Source: Crotalaria pallida (lineage: Eukaryota > Streptophyta > Magnoliopsida > Fabales > Fabaceae). From it: DNA of 64,000 nt. Position 1 is the first letter of the stretch, and every line of letters starts with the position of its first letter. Below the pieces are notes generated by a model. That model made no database searches. It saw nothing but the letters and a program-made list of their open reading frames with translations, and was not told the DNA's origin. The DNA is taken from the NCBI GenBank assembly GCA_037953625.1, contig CM075649.1, positions 122,447,290 through 122,511,289 on the forward strand. The letters run 5' to 3'. Made by a program: the position numbers and the translations under genes. Below, piece by piece: positions 1-11,719 of this stretch.

Positions 1-1838
1 TTTTAGAAATAATCAAATACATTCACTCATTTCCTTTAGTCAAAACCGAATTGAACAAGAACAAAACAACATAATTCAAATAAATTTTCCTTAAAACAAG
101 GTCATAAAACACAATCATTTCAAGGAGACAATTTCATGCAAAAAGAATCTAGCCTATACAACCTAACATAGGCCGAATCATCACTAGAGAAAAACAAAAC
201 CTTTGATGCATTTCTTTTTCATGCAAAAACCCTTAATTTAGCCAACCAAGAATCATGCACTTTAAAACACATGGTTTTAGAAAATAACATTCCCTTTTTC
301 TTTCTCAAAACCGTGACCTACAAGTCACTTCAAACACAATTTCATTTTCATTTCCCTTTGCATGTGCCTTAAAAATCATGGAAATCAAAAAGAAAACTCA
401 TGCAAGAAGCTTTTCATGAAAAATAGTTATGATCCTTTGTTTTCAAAGCTTGACCGAAAAATACATCAACAAAATCAAGAGGAAAACTTAAATCCTTAGC
501 TTTGAAATACACATAAACTTAGATCCAAGTGAAATCATTTCCAAAAAGTTGTTTTCCTTTTGTTTCTCATCAAAACCGTGACATGCATGTCAAGAACCAA
601 AACTTTTGAGTTCAAAAATCACAAATCAAACTTCAAGATCAAAAGCTTTGAAAATCAAAGCAAGAAAACAAGCCCTTTTTAAGATCAAAGCAATAGATCA
701 AAGACTCTTGAAATAAAAATCAAAGATCAAAGCTTTAGAAGAATCAAAGTTGAAATCAAAGCATGAAAACCATTTAGATCAACTTTATCAAGCATCAAAC
801 TAACATGCATGGACTCAAAATGAAATAAAAATCATCACAACCTAATTTTCTAAGCATGACCGAATGATAATGTCCATGGTTTAGGGTTCTACAAGTTTAT
901 GATACTCTTGGAACTCAAGATCAAGGCTTTACAAATACTTACAAACATAGATCTTCAAGGAAATTAGACATGCAACAACAAAGAACTTTACAAGACTTGG
1001 AAAATTGAAAACTACCACTAATACCCTATGATCTTCGAAAATGCTAAAGAAAAAGAAAGGATCTTCAACCTTCTTCACTTAGTCTTCAAGAATCCTAAGG
1101 CTTTGGGTTTGATCTTCTTCCTCCTCTCTTCTCCAAGCTCATGGGTTCTCTCTCTCTCTCTCTCTAAGTTTCTCTAAGAGTTTGTTGAAGACTCTTAGGA
1201 ATTGTGTGTTGGTTTGGAAAAGAAATGAGAAGCAAATGAATGGGAGTGCTACGGTTTGGGGTATAAGAAAACAACAAGGTTTTTCCCTTCTTGCCCTTAA
1301 AACAATTCGGCCAAGAGTGTTGAATGAAGGGTAGAATTGGCCACACTAAAGCTTGCATGGCTCAAGCCAAGCCATTGGACAAATAGAGAAGAATTAGGCT
1401 TAATCTCACTTCCTATTGGTTGGTCAAACTCTAAATCAAGCTTATCACTAACTAAACCTAGGAGCATTAGTCCACTAGCCTAGGGTGCAAGGAAGTCAAA
1501 AATTGCATCATGCATGCACCACCCACACACACCACACGGCCGACACATATGCACACACATGCACCTTATTTCATTTTTATTTTTCTTTTTCATAAAACCA
1601 TCATTTCCTCTAAAATACAAAGTATTAAATACTTAAATACTTTAAACAATTTAATTCAAAACTCAATCCAAATTCATAAGGTTTTCTCACAAAATCATTT
1701 TCCTTAAAACTCTTTATCATCACAAAATAAATTTAATTCAAGAAATATTTTTTTCAAAATATCCTTTTGAAAACATTTTCTCAAATCGATTTCTTTACCA
1801 ATTAAAACAAATATGAGGTATTTAGACGGGGTGTTACA
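1..1838 (-). mobile_element. Terminal part of a long LTR (relative of the 3176-17455 element), cut by window start
   Basis: The stretch ends in GGGGTGTTACA, the same terminus as the long LTRs ending at 10524 and 17455. Just inside it are the same landmarks in the same order: a CT-rich run, 'TCTAAGAGTTTG'-like text near 1175, a CA-rich stretch near 1510-1560 and an A/T-rich run to the end. Sequence is clearly diverged from the 3176-17455 copy. No gag or pol coding is visible. By analogy the LTR reads on the minus strand. Its start lies outside the window, so whether it is solo or part of a full element cannot be told. Confidence 0.6.
1147..1165. repeat. (TC)n microsatellite
   Basis: About nine uninterrupted TC dinucleotides inside the LTR remnant, at a position where the related long LTRs are also pyrimidine-rich. 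Confidence 0.85.
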
Positions 1839-1918
1839 GTGTGTGTATTTAATAATCAAAATTCATTGAATAAGCTGATGCCATATTTGAGACTTAGTTG
1901 CAATATCCCTCTTCCCCC

Positions 1919-2104
1919 TTAGCACTTCACTCTAGTATTCGTTTCAGTTTCACTCTTTCTCATCCTTTTTAGCTCTTCTTCCTGCAACTTAGGCCGTTTT
2001 CCAGTCATTTTTCGACGAGTTCCTCTGCTCTGTTGCTGTGAGTTATTGTTGTCTTCTCTACTTCGAACATTTGATATGGTCTCTTTTTCCTCCAACTGAA
2101 AGTA
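1919..2104 (-). pseudogene. Possible terminal exon fragment of an unrecognised gene
   Basis: On the minus strand a pyrimidine-rich stretch ending in CAG (just above 2104) is followed by an open frame of about 60 codons that ends in a stop at 1919. The peptide is hydrophilic and rich in Glu, Lys, Arg, Asn and Gln, with basic clusters such as KRPKLQEEELKRMRKS. That is normal-looking protein rather than low-complexity repeat. I do not recognise the family. No other exon of the gene is visible on this strand nearby. It may be a relic left between transposon insertions, or a chance frame. Confidence 0.3.
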
Positions 2105-3080
2105 CAAGTCCAGTTAATTGGTTAATGGGTGTTTTAACCGATTATCTCGGTTAAAAATAATGTGGATTGGCAAATAAAAACACATTTGTACATATTATAT
2201 GGATCTGATTATGGATTGAAAACTGCTACCACTATGAAAGCTCATCATTATAAAGAAATCCAAGTTCCAACCTGTTATGGACCAGAAAAATACTTCACGA
2301 AACCGGGTTACCGGGTTGAAAGGCCTCCTAAGGGACACAATACTTCACGAAACCGGGTTACCGGGTTGAGAGGCCTCCTAAGGGCCACAGTCTTCACGAA
2401 ACCGGTTTACCGGTAATAGAGTCCCTTTAAGGGCCCAATACCTCACGAAACCGGTTTACCGGTATATGAGGCCCACTAATAGCCCAAATCCTCCACTCAA
2501 CCGTATTGACAGAAAATAAGCTTAGTAGTTGATAAGTATAGAGAGAGAATCTTCCCTTTACCTCGCGATACCGGTGTAACGGTTAGATAGCATACAAGGA
2601 ATTTAATCCACCTTCCTAGGATCCCTTTGGCAATGAAGTCAGCAGTAAAGCTGGTATACCCGTTTATCATAGGATTCCCACTTTATTCCTGTCATTAACC
2701 ACCTATCGTTAGTGGGAATTCGGCGAAACCCATTGATGAGGAGGAAACACAACGGTAAGAATGGAGGCTTATATAAGTGGACTGAAGGTAACTAGGTATG
2801 CATCCTTCATTCTCACACAAACACACACCACACCCAAGCAAACGACAATAGAGCTGGTATCCTGGTAATCACGGTGTCAATCTTCAGTCTAAAAGCAATA
2901 AGCAAAATACTTGGACACCTGACCGCTTAGTTCAGGCACCAGATATTCTACGACAGATCACAACCCTTGAAATCATTTGTATACTTATATTGTATGATTG
3001 ACATGCTTTTGGGCCATGAATATTTTTAAGAACTATCATTATATTAAGTCCTTAATCTTCTATCATATTTTTGTTTCAGG
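2105..3080 (+). mobile_element. Unclassified repeat, possibly a Tat-lineage LTR
   Basis: This gene-free stretch holds the 50-bp repeats, then a TATATAAG box near 2770, a CA-rich leader with many ACAC runs, and near 2920-2960 a segment (ACCTGACCGCTTAGTTCAGG, then TTCTACGACAGATCACA) that resembles the downstream part of Tat-lineage Ty3/gypsy LTRs. I cannot define clean TG...CA ends or a target duplication, so classification rests on this resemblance only. Confidence 0.3.
2291..2490. repeat. Four 50-bp tandem repeats with CCGG-centred palindromes
   Basis: Units start at about 2291, 2341, 2391 and 2441. Each begins CTTCACGAAACCGG (CCTCACGAAACCGG in the last), continues with a GGTTACCGG or GGTTTACCGG stretch, and then carries an AGGCC/GGCCC segment. 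The first two units are nearly identical and the last two are diverged. The CCGG...CCGG inverted halves could form short hairpins. No coding function is supported. Confidence 0.85.
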
Positions 3081-3166
3081 ATGCATGGGTGAACAAGTTG
3101 ATTCGAGAACATACTAGAGGAAAAGCCATAATATCGCATTTGAGCAAAGACAGCTTCAATTTTTTT
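3081..3166 (+). pseudogene. Possible exon-like fragment, unrecognised
   Basis: A pyrimidine stretch ending in TTTGTTTCAG precedes an open frame starting GATGCATGGGTG (Asp-Ala-Trp-Val) that runs about 30 codons up to the tRNA-like sequence. It stops soon after if the reading is continued across the LTR-element insertion. No family is recognised and the acceptor-like site could be fortuitous. Confidence 0.2.
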
Positions 3167-3170
3167 AGCA

Positions 3171-3175
3171 TCGCG
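3171..3175. repeat. Target-site duplication TCGCG (left copy)
   Basis: TCGCG sits directly before the left terminus TGTAACAGCCCG and again at 17456-17460 directly after the right terminus ATTACA. This defines the ends of the long-LTR element. Confidence 0.9.
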
Positions 3176-6100
3176 TGTAACAGCCCGATTTTCGTAAACC
3201 AAAATAATTAACTTTGTGAATTAAAAATTACCAAAAATGAGGCAATTTTTAATTTTTTTTTTTACATTGTTGAAGGACTTGAAAACATATTTGAAAAGTT
3301 ATTAATCTCCTTCAACCTTCTCTTTCGAAAACCGAGTTGTTACTTAGATTCCAAAACTCTTTCACCTTGTTTTCCGAAAACGTTTTATGAAGAAAACACT
3401 TTAATTTCTACTTAAACGATTTCATAAAAGAGGGTTCTTACATTTCTTAAAAGTCGGGCATGCTTCAAAATAACTGAAGTACAGTATTAGCTCATGACTT
3501 AGGTAATCCTGAATATCAAATACAAACAATCAACTTATTCTAATTCTATCACTGGCTCTTTTCTCCTATCAAAGACGTCCGGTCTCAGCTTCTCCTTCTC
3601 CCTTGCAGGGGCCTTTGTACCGGAAGATGATGCGACCGCATCCTTGGGTTCTTCCTCAGAACTTGGCTTAAGTTCCACTCCGAAGAGTCTCACTGAGTTC
3701 TCCTTCCCTTGATTCCGAGGCGGCGGTTCGGAGCCATGACATGTGTAGGATATACTCCCCAAACACAAACTAGGTGTAGATCCACCCAACTTATGTTCCG
3801 GGTCTTCGATCACCAACTGTGCACATCCCGACCATGCCCATCCTTGACGTATAGCTTCCATCTGCGTCCCTTATGAGGCCAGTTAACGATCTCCAAACGA
3901 CGATCCATCTGCCCGTTGGGATACCAGCGACACCGATGTACCAACGAACAGGAGAGAGTAAGCGATCCGGACGCATAACGTCGACGGTGTGGAGTTACGG
4001 TAGGCAAATTTAATAGGACACACAGAACAATACACATCACACACACAAGCAAACATACTATTATTATTATCCACGATTCATATTTATTTCGTTTTATCAT
4101 CATTTCCTTCATACTTCTCCTCTTTTGTTCCTCATCCCTTTCACAAGTCTCAATATCTTTTCCACATCATCCATTCTCAATTTCTTCTCATTCCTCACAT
4201 TCCTTGAATTCTTAGTCTTACAAATATAAATCTTTTCTTACAGTGTGTTATCGAATTACAACCATCGATGATCAGGGGATTTCAGGGATCATCGAGGTAC
4301 GCGTTTCTTTCGTAGTTAGCACTCACATCACAGGTCTACATCTCCTCGGCCAACCCACCACCTAGTCGAAAGCAAACAGGAGTACAGGACCTTTACCGTG
4401 CGGGCACGACAGCTGTCACAACATAAATGGTCCCAGACCAGGAGGCTCTGCCTCAATAATATTAATTCACAATAATCATGGCACACTGCCTCGCAGTGGC
4501 AAACAAGATGCCCCACTCCAGTCCCTCTTACTGTTCTCGATTTGCAATCTAGGGGGCGACAGTATTGTTGTAGTGCGCGCACAGAACTTACCACGGTATT
4601 AGACCCAGTCCCCACCACGTTAGTGCACCACTTATGGAGTTCGTTCTGTCTACAACAATACTCTAGACTTCTTGACGTTTCACCATCATCGTCCTCCCCT
4701 AATGCAATCTCGTCCTAAGTATCCGCAGATACTTATCGTTCCTTCCTCTCCACTACTTCGGGTTAACTCTCATATCTCACCGCGTCCGCCGTTAATGTCT
4801 TTTAAGTCTTTTATCTTTTTAATTAACCTATTGGTCGGCTCACCCTTCGTACATCCCTTCAGTGAGTCCCGACCGCTAACTTTTCACAATTCTTTCTCAC
4901 ATCAATTCTCGCATAGCACAGAGCTGGGGTCACATCAACAGATTCACATTTCACTCTTCAATCTTTCTTTTTTACCACCCTTCTCAAAAATCCTTGAATT
5001 CTCAATCTTTCCAAAAACTTTCTTTCTCGACCTTCAACAACTCTACTCCCAAAACTTTCACAAAACTTTATTTTCACCAACATTCACCAAAATTATCATT
5101 TCCACCGACTTTTCCTCAAAGAGGTCATTTCGTAAAACTTTCTCAAAAACGTTGTTCTGAAACATCCTTTCATAAAATTTCTTTCAAAAAGATCGTTTCA
5201 TAAAAACTCCTTTGAAAAATTCGGTTTCACAAGCTTCTTCAAAAATTCCATTTCAAAAACCTTTCCCAGAATTTCGTTTCATAAAACCTTTTTCAGAAAT
5301 ATTTCTTTTCACAATTCTTTTCAAAAGTTATTTTCGCAACCCAAAATTTCCTTTCATAATTCCTCTTTCAAAAACCATTTTTCAAAACACATTTACTTTG
5401 CTGAGCGCTAGTGGAGGAGCAAGCCCAGCTTAACACTAGTTCCCAGACTAAAACCAAGAACAGAGGAGCTCGGCTCAACTCAGCCCATTTCTCGTTCCAA
5501 CAACTCACATTACTCTTCCCAGCTCTGGCTCGTTCTCGTTCTTACTTTCAATTTCTTTTCCAGTTAACTCTGATCTCTCTTTCCCACTCAATCTCTTATC
5601 CTTTCATCATCATTCCTCTCTTATAATGTCATCACTTTCAATTTCCTCACTTTCTCAATAATTTCTTTTCATAAAGCACTTCTCTTATTCCAACGTCTCT
5701 CAGTCTTTTACTCATTATAATTAATAGCAATAAGCAGTATCAAACATAAATGAAAGCATGCTATCAACACACAACATCACACAATAGATTTGTGGTCTTT
5801 GTCACCTTCGTATAAGTGGCCACACAAAGCACACAATTGCCACTTATACTACTGACACCAACCAGTTCGTTCCGATCTTTGAGATGATACGGAACGTCCT
5901 AATAAATCACCTAGCTACCACGATGTCTTAGGAAAGCTTCTCTCTCACCTGGGGTCCAGCGATTTAACGTGCATAGTCGTCTCTGAGCTTGGTTGCTGCC
6001 ACTGCCTTGATCCCTCGTCTGTAACATCCCTCGTATTAATTAAAACGTATTTCATTCATGATTATTTCCTTAAAACAACTCTAACGTTTCTCAATTCCTT

Positions 6101-7416
6101 AAATACTTCAAAAATCATTTTGAAAACATCAATTAAAGCAATCTAAACCATTTGGTTAGGTGACTGGTCCATCTTGGACAGCACCTTAACCGTATTTGAA
6201 AACATCGAAAATTCACCGGTTTTCAATCCGGGTTTGTCTAAAATCAATTACTTTATAAAAACCAAACTTTGAGTCTCATGGACTCAATTTAGAAATCAAA
6301 AACAACTTTAAAATACACTTGGACAGAAAAGGAAATGTTTCACAAAAATTAAATGAAAAAATCCGAAATCATCGTGAAAACTCATTTTGTTTCAAAACTC
6401 TTTAAATCAATATTAACACTTTGAAAAATCACGTTTTGACATAAAACAAGTCACAAACACAATCTCACACACTTAAATAAATCAAATCAAATACAAACTA
6501 AGCATACATACGGTCACCACACATCTTGATCACTAATTCTCATAAACAATTATTCAATTTAATCACAAACAAACATTCATTCTCAAGCAACCATTTCACA
6601 AATCAAACACTAACCCACAAACTCAAAACCATTTCATTTTTATAAACAAAAACATCTAAACACATTTAGACTTGCAAACCGAACACACACACACATGGTT
6701 ATCCAAGCACAAAACTCATACATTTCACAAATACATGCATTTTTCCTAGGTTACCTCATGGAAAAGAATTCCAACCTAATCATCATGCATAAACCGAAAC
6801 TATACACACAACCAAATTAAGATTCATGCATCATCAAACACACAAAATCATGCAATTATTTTCTTCTTTTCTTAACAAAAACCGAGATATGCACAAAGAA
6901 ACATATAGTCCTTCACTTAAATTAAATCAAGAATCTCATAAGAACATATAACATAAATCAAATTAGAAAATCATTTTGTTTCCTCTAATTTCCCTTCAAG
7001 ACTGAGGCTTGCATCCAAAGAAAATACATCATTTCATTTAAAATTGACACGCAAGAATGAATCTTAAGTTTTCCTAACATTTTTAAATTGATTTTCAAAG
7101 GAATCATAAAATAGCTTTTCAAGGTCAACCCTTCACCTACATGCACCTAATTCATGTAGATCAAATCATGAATTTAAACATAAGACACAAATAGAGGACA
7201 AAAATCATTTTGGGTGAAAAAGAAGCCAAAACCGAGACACACTCTAGGAAAAATAGGAAAGCTCTTGTTCCAGAAAATCATTTGCAAAACCCAAAACAAA
7301 ATCAAGATCAAAACAAAATTTAAGAATCGAGACTTTTTCCAAGATCAAATCAAAATCACACATACACGGTCCAAGATCAACATCATAAATTAACATGCAA
7401 GGCCAAAAATTAAAAA

Positions 7417-7421
7417 CAAGT
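7417..7421. repeat. Target-site duplication CAAGT of the nested solo LTR
   Basis: CAAGT occurs at 7417-7421 and at 9013-9017. The empty site, with a single copy, is preserved in the other LTR near 15957. Confidence 0.85.
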
Positions 7422-9012
7422 TGAAGAAACCGCAATTGGTGGTTGGAGAGACTAAAGAACTCTAGGAGAACACCTAGAAGGGGGGGTTGAATAGGTGTAA
7501 AAGAAACCTTGAAAGATTTTCGAACGAAACAAATCGAAACAATCAAAACGAATGATTTTTGAAAATTTGTACTGTCTTAATCGATTATTCTGAAATTTAA
7601 TCGATTAAACCTGAAAGTTCAAAAGTCCTTAATCGATTAAGAATGTGCTTAATCGATTAAATCTATCAGAAACTGAAAAATCACTTTTCAATCGCATACG
7701 AAAATCAATCAATCAACATGTAAGATCAGAGATTCAGCGAAAACAATTAACACCTATATTCTTATTGATTATCCTAGTTATGAAAATGATTTTCCGTTTA
7801 TCAATTTGAACAATAAAGATTCAATTCAATCAATTATGAAAATCACTCTTTTTCTAGGTTTTCAAGCAAGAACACAATGAACAACAAGATTGTAAAGAGT
7901 TAAAGGTTTAGAGATACGACACAGTGATTTATCCTGGTTCACTTTCATCCGCTTGAAAGCTACATCCAGTCCCCTCTTCAACCAAGAGAGATTCTTCACT
8001 ATGAGGAATTAGAGTTCTCAAATTACAAGTAAGTGCCTCACAAGACTCCCTTCTTGCTAGCCTACAAGAGATACTCCACACTCTTGCCTTGTAATCCTAT
8101 TGATCTTCTCTCTAATCTAACCTCTACCCCTTGTTGATAATCGACACAACAAGTCTTCTTTGCTTGATGATAATCCACACACCAAGGCTTCACTTTGCTT
8201 GATTCACAACCAAGACTTTCTTCTTCTCCAATGAGATTTGCTTGATGATAATCGACACACCAAGTCTTCTTTGTTGTTGTAGTTGGCTTGCCTTTTTGCA
8301 AAGATTACAACTCAATGAATACACATGACACTCCTATGAATCTCATTCAATAGCTATGACAAATCACACAAGAGATTCAAAGGTTCTTGATCAAAGAATA
8401 TGAAAATATGAAAGCTTTGATCTTTGAAATTGAGAGAGAATAGAGTGGCTTGATTCTTGTAAAATTGATTATGAAAATGATGTATATTAATCACAAAGGT
8501 TAGGAATAGGTTTATAAAGAATACCCAAAAGTTGTAGCACTTGAAAACTGATTTTGAGAAGTGAAAATCGTATTTTAAAAAACCAGTTCAGCAGTACTTA
8601 ATCGATTAAATCAACATTTAATAGAGTATTAATCGATTAAATATGTTCTTAATCGATTAAACATGTCTGATACTTGTTTAAAACTTGTTTTCTCAAAACC
8701 AAACCTTTCCTTTAAAACCTTTAAGCCACCTATTGATTCTAGGTTAAGTGAAAACTCAAATTATGATTTAATCATGACTATGATAGAGATTCACTACCCT
8801 CTAAATAATCTACCCAAATAAAATACCTAAGAAGCTTGAGAGGCAAAAGATAAAACAATTACAATTACAGTCAAACTAAGTCTTCATGAGCTTGCTTTCT
8901 CTCTTCTTCATTTGATGTTTGTTGTTGCTTGTTGAGCTTGAACTTGATCAAAACATTTGTAGCTTGTTCAAAACACTTTGTCATTATCAAAACATTCATC
9001 ATGGAACTTACA
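7422..9012 (+). mobile_element. Solo LTR nested in the left giant LTR
   Basis: The 1591-bp block is present only in the left LTR, starts TGAAGAAACC, ends AACTTACA and is flanked by CAAGT duplications. Near its start is a G-run motif (AGAAGGGGGGGTTGAATAGG) also seen in mirror position in the 40271-42293 solo LTR, where the reverse strand reads AGACGGGGGTGAATAG. It carries two clusters of TTAATCGATTAA palindromes, near 7580-7660 and 8600-8660. No internal region remains, so LTR-LTR recombination is inferred. A Ty1/copia origin is my guess from the terminal style; family membership is not proven. Confidence 0.75.
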
Positions 9013-9904
9013 CAAGTTTAGATCAAGCATAGATCTAACAAATAAGAACATAAACACCTTTTGATCTACGGTTTTAAGCATGAAAATCAAGCATGAAAAG
9101 AAGATCTACTCTAATTTCACAAAGATCATACACAAAATTTTAGATCTAAAAGAAAAACATCAAGATCTAACATGAAAATTACAACCGAATCATAAAGTCC
9201 CTCATTTAGTTCATTACAATTTATTTAGGTCTAAGGAAATCAAGATCAAAGCAAAAGCATTACATGCAAGCTTAGATCAAACCGAAAATAAACATGCAAA
9301 GGAAGAAAAGAAAATTACAAGATTACAAATCAAACAAATTTTGATTCTTCTAGGTTTTTGGTTTATACCAAGAAGAAGGTCTTCTAAAACACTTGATCTT
9401 CAAAGAATTCCTAAGTTTAAGGCTTGCTCTCCTTCCTCCTTCTTCTTCCTATCTCACGGTTTCTTCTTCTTTCTTCCTCTTTTCTTTCTATTTTTCTTTT
9501 CTTTGTCTAAGAGTTTGAGAGGCTCTTAGACTTTGTGTTTGGGTGGGTGTTTGGGCGAAGGAAAGAAATGAGTTGAGAAATGAATGGTGGTGCATCTAAG
9601 GCCAAGCTTATATCAACAATTCAAGGTTTCCTATTTTCTCTTTCAAGCAATTCGGCCATAAGCTAAGGAGGAAGGGTAATTTCGGCCTCCCTTAGAATTG
9701 CATGGGTGGAGGTTAGTATTCCTTAAGGAGACAAGGTAGGGAACACTAGGCTTTTAGGGGTTACTTAGGGGGCAAGACTTTTGACACTCCATTAGGGTTT
9801 TCTTCCACTTAGTTAGGACTTAGTTAGGGACTTTGGCTCATTTGGTTAGGTCTTGGTTACTTGGTTTCCATGCTTAGGAAATCTCTAGGCTTCTTACTCA
9901 CTCA

Positions 9905-10170
9905 CCTATATACACGACACACAGACACACATATATATTCATGCATCCTCGCACACTTACACGTATCACACACACATGCATACACACTCACCTACTTACA
10001 CGTCCAACACACACTCATACATGCATATTCACATACACACACATTACACTAACACATACACATATCAATCACACTTGCATTTATGTATTCACACACATAT
10101 ACATGCATACACACTCTCTTACACGTTGCACACATACCACACACACATATTTATGCATTTATCATCACAT
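9905..10170. repeat. CA-rich cryptic simple repeat in the left giant LTR
   Basis: Dense CACACA, CATACA and ACACAC words with irregular spacing. The same stretch recurs at about 16845-17110 in the right LTR. Open frames across it are His/Thr-rich repeats and not genes. Confidence 0.8.
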
Positions 10171-10524
10171 ACATTTACTAATCAAATCTCACATGATCAA
10201 GGCATACATACACAAAACCGTATCTATATATGCATACATATCTATAGGAAATAAATTTTCAAATCATTCATGTGCAAAATTATAAATCTCTTAAAAATAT
10301 CAAACACCTAACCACAGAAAACAAGTCACTTTTTTTTCTTCTAGAAAAACAACTTTTAAAACTCATAATCCTATCTCTTGAAAACCCTCTCTTTAAAATC
10401 ATTTACCACTCGAAAACATGATTTAAGAAATTTCTTCAAGAAATTACTCTTTCGAAAACACTTTTCTCAAAAATAAATTTCTTTAGTGTTTTAATTTAAT
10501 ATGAGGAATTTACGGGGTGTTACA

Positions 10525-10538
10525 TTCTCCCCAACTTA
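10525..10538 (-). promoter_or_regulatory. Polypurine tract of the giant-LTR element
   Basis: The minus strand reads TTAAGTTGGGGAGAA directly before the LTR start TGTAACACCCCG. It is the plus-strand DNA primer site, placed as in the other gypsy elements of this window. Confidence 0.8.
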
Positions 10539-11704
10539 AGAATTTCTCGTCCCCGAGAAATACATTGTAGATTGGGCAGCAGGGCACTAACATTCTCATA
10601 TCATTCTTGATGTTCCTCGTTATCCGCTTCCAGGTGGAGAGATTTCATTCGTACCGTCACTCGCGTGTCGAGTCGAGTCAAGTCCAATGGACTAACCGAA
10701 GAAGAAAACGCTCCCTTAGCCGGTTGTGGTCACAGAAAGTCCACACCTATGGTTGGACTTAGGGGAAAATCAAGCAAACAATCATTCATACATCTTCAAA
10801 GGCAAGAATTTTCCCTATAAATCCTTAATCATTAACTATTCTCTATGATTCGGATTCCTATTACCTCACAACGATCTCTCCTTCCTTCAACTTTCTATCT
10901 AATTCTAGTGTTTCCATCAATTATTCTTCAAGCTCAAGAGATCCTATTACCATTTAGACTTACTTAATCCTCCTAACCTCCTTACTTTTCTTCCTAAGCT
11001 CATCCGAAACATTAATCAAACTTAACACCTTGGTCATCTAAGCTTCTACTTAGGGTATAAGGTAACTCTAATCCTTAAATTTTCTTCAAAGTTTCCTCTA
11101 AAGACTGATAACATATGCCTCTCTTCCTCCTTGTGGCTCCCCAACTTTGATTCAACTTATAACTACCTCACGGGAATCTTACGACTTCACCAATCTTAGA
11201 CTATGTCTCCTTCCCCAATTACTCAAACCTTGAACTATTTGGGGTAACTATGGCACTTCCAACTCTACAATTTAGACTAAAAGTCTCAAATAGGTTTGGT
11301 AAGGCTACAATCTGATAGAGGCTCATGAAGGAAAAGGTTCGAATAACAAAACTGCTTTGTTGAAACAATTCAACAAACATGGAATTTCAGGGAAGATACA
11401 CTACATCCTCAAGGGTACCAACTATCCCTATACGAAGGTATGTTAAGGTTAATCAGATCTGAGTCTAACAATTACTGATGAAACATCAGGGGTATAGGGT
11501 CCTAATTGCAGGATCCGTTCATCGTCTATTCTTGTAAAGCCAAAAGGTTCCTTAAACTAACACGGTCAGTGCCAAGCTACTAACTAATCCATATCCTAAG
11601 AGGCAAAAGCTTATCTCCTATTCCTACTCGAATACCAACAAACACACGAGGTCACACAAGCAAAGCATGAAGCCCATGCTTAAGGCTACAAAGGATTACG
11701 ATAA

Positions 11705-11716
11705 GCTCTGATACCA
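11705..11716 (-). promoter_or_regulatory. Primer binding site (initiator-Met tRNA type)
   Basis: The minus strand reads TGGTATCAGAGC three bases after the LTR end TGTTACA. This is complementary to the 3' end of plant initiator-Met tRNA and identical to the primer sites at 33299, 52517 and 59878. Confidence 0.9.
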
Positions 11717-11719
11717 TTC

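Larger units (their letters stand above)
3176..10524 (-). repeat. Left LTR (3' LTR) of the giant-LTR element, with nested solo LTR
   Basis: It begins TGTAACAGCCCG and ends GGGGTGTTACA. It aligns end to end with 11720-17455 apart from the 7422-9012 insertion with its 5-bp duplication, leaving about 5.75 kb. It contains pyrimidine-rich and CA-rich low-complexity tracts (about 4990-5400 and 9905-10170), and an inverted repeat CGATGATC/GATCATCG at 4266-4294. A second terminus-like motif, TGTAACATCCC, occurs inside at 6020. Open frames here are low complexity and not credible genes. Confidence 0.85.
10525..11719 (-). other. Non-coding internal region of the giant-LTR element
   Basis: This 1195-bp interior carries no credible reading frame on either strand and no zinc knuckle, protease, RT or integrase motif. 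Minus-strand sequence next to the left LTR, CTCGGGGACGAGAAATTC, is the type of purine-rich segment found at the 3' end of gypsy internal regions, so the interior keeps cis signals only. Confidence 0.75.

Noticed and set aside
4672..5160. 162-codon Phe/Ser/Lys-rich frame, repeated at 13210-13698
   Set aside because: It is present twice only because it lies in the two LTRs. Composition is low-complexity pyrimidine-rich sequence and no domain is recognisable.
6020..6030. TGTAACATCCC as the true left end of the LTR
   Set aside because: The TCGCG duplication at 3171 and 17456, and alignment of both LTRs across the full 3176-10524 and 11720-17455 spans, place the ends elsewhere.
9861..10285. His/Thr-rich open frames in the CA-rich part of the giant LTR
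   Set aside because: They are the translation of a CA-rich simple repeat in several overlapping frames.
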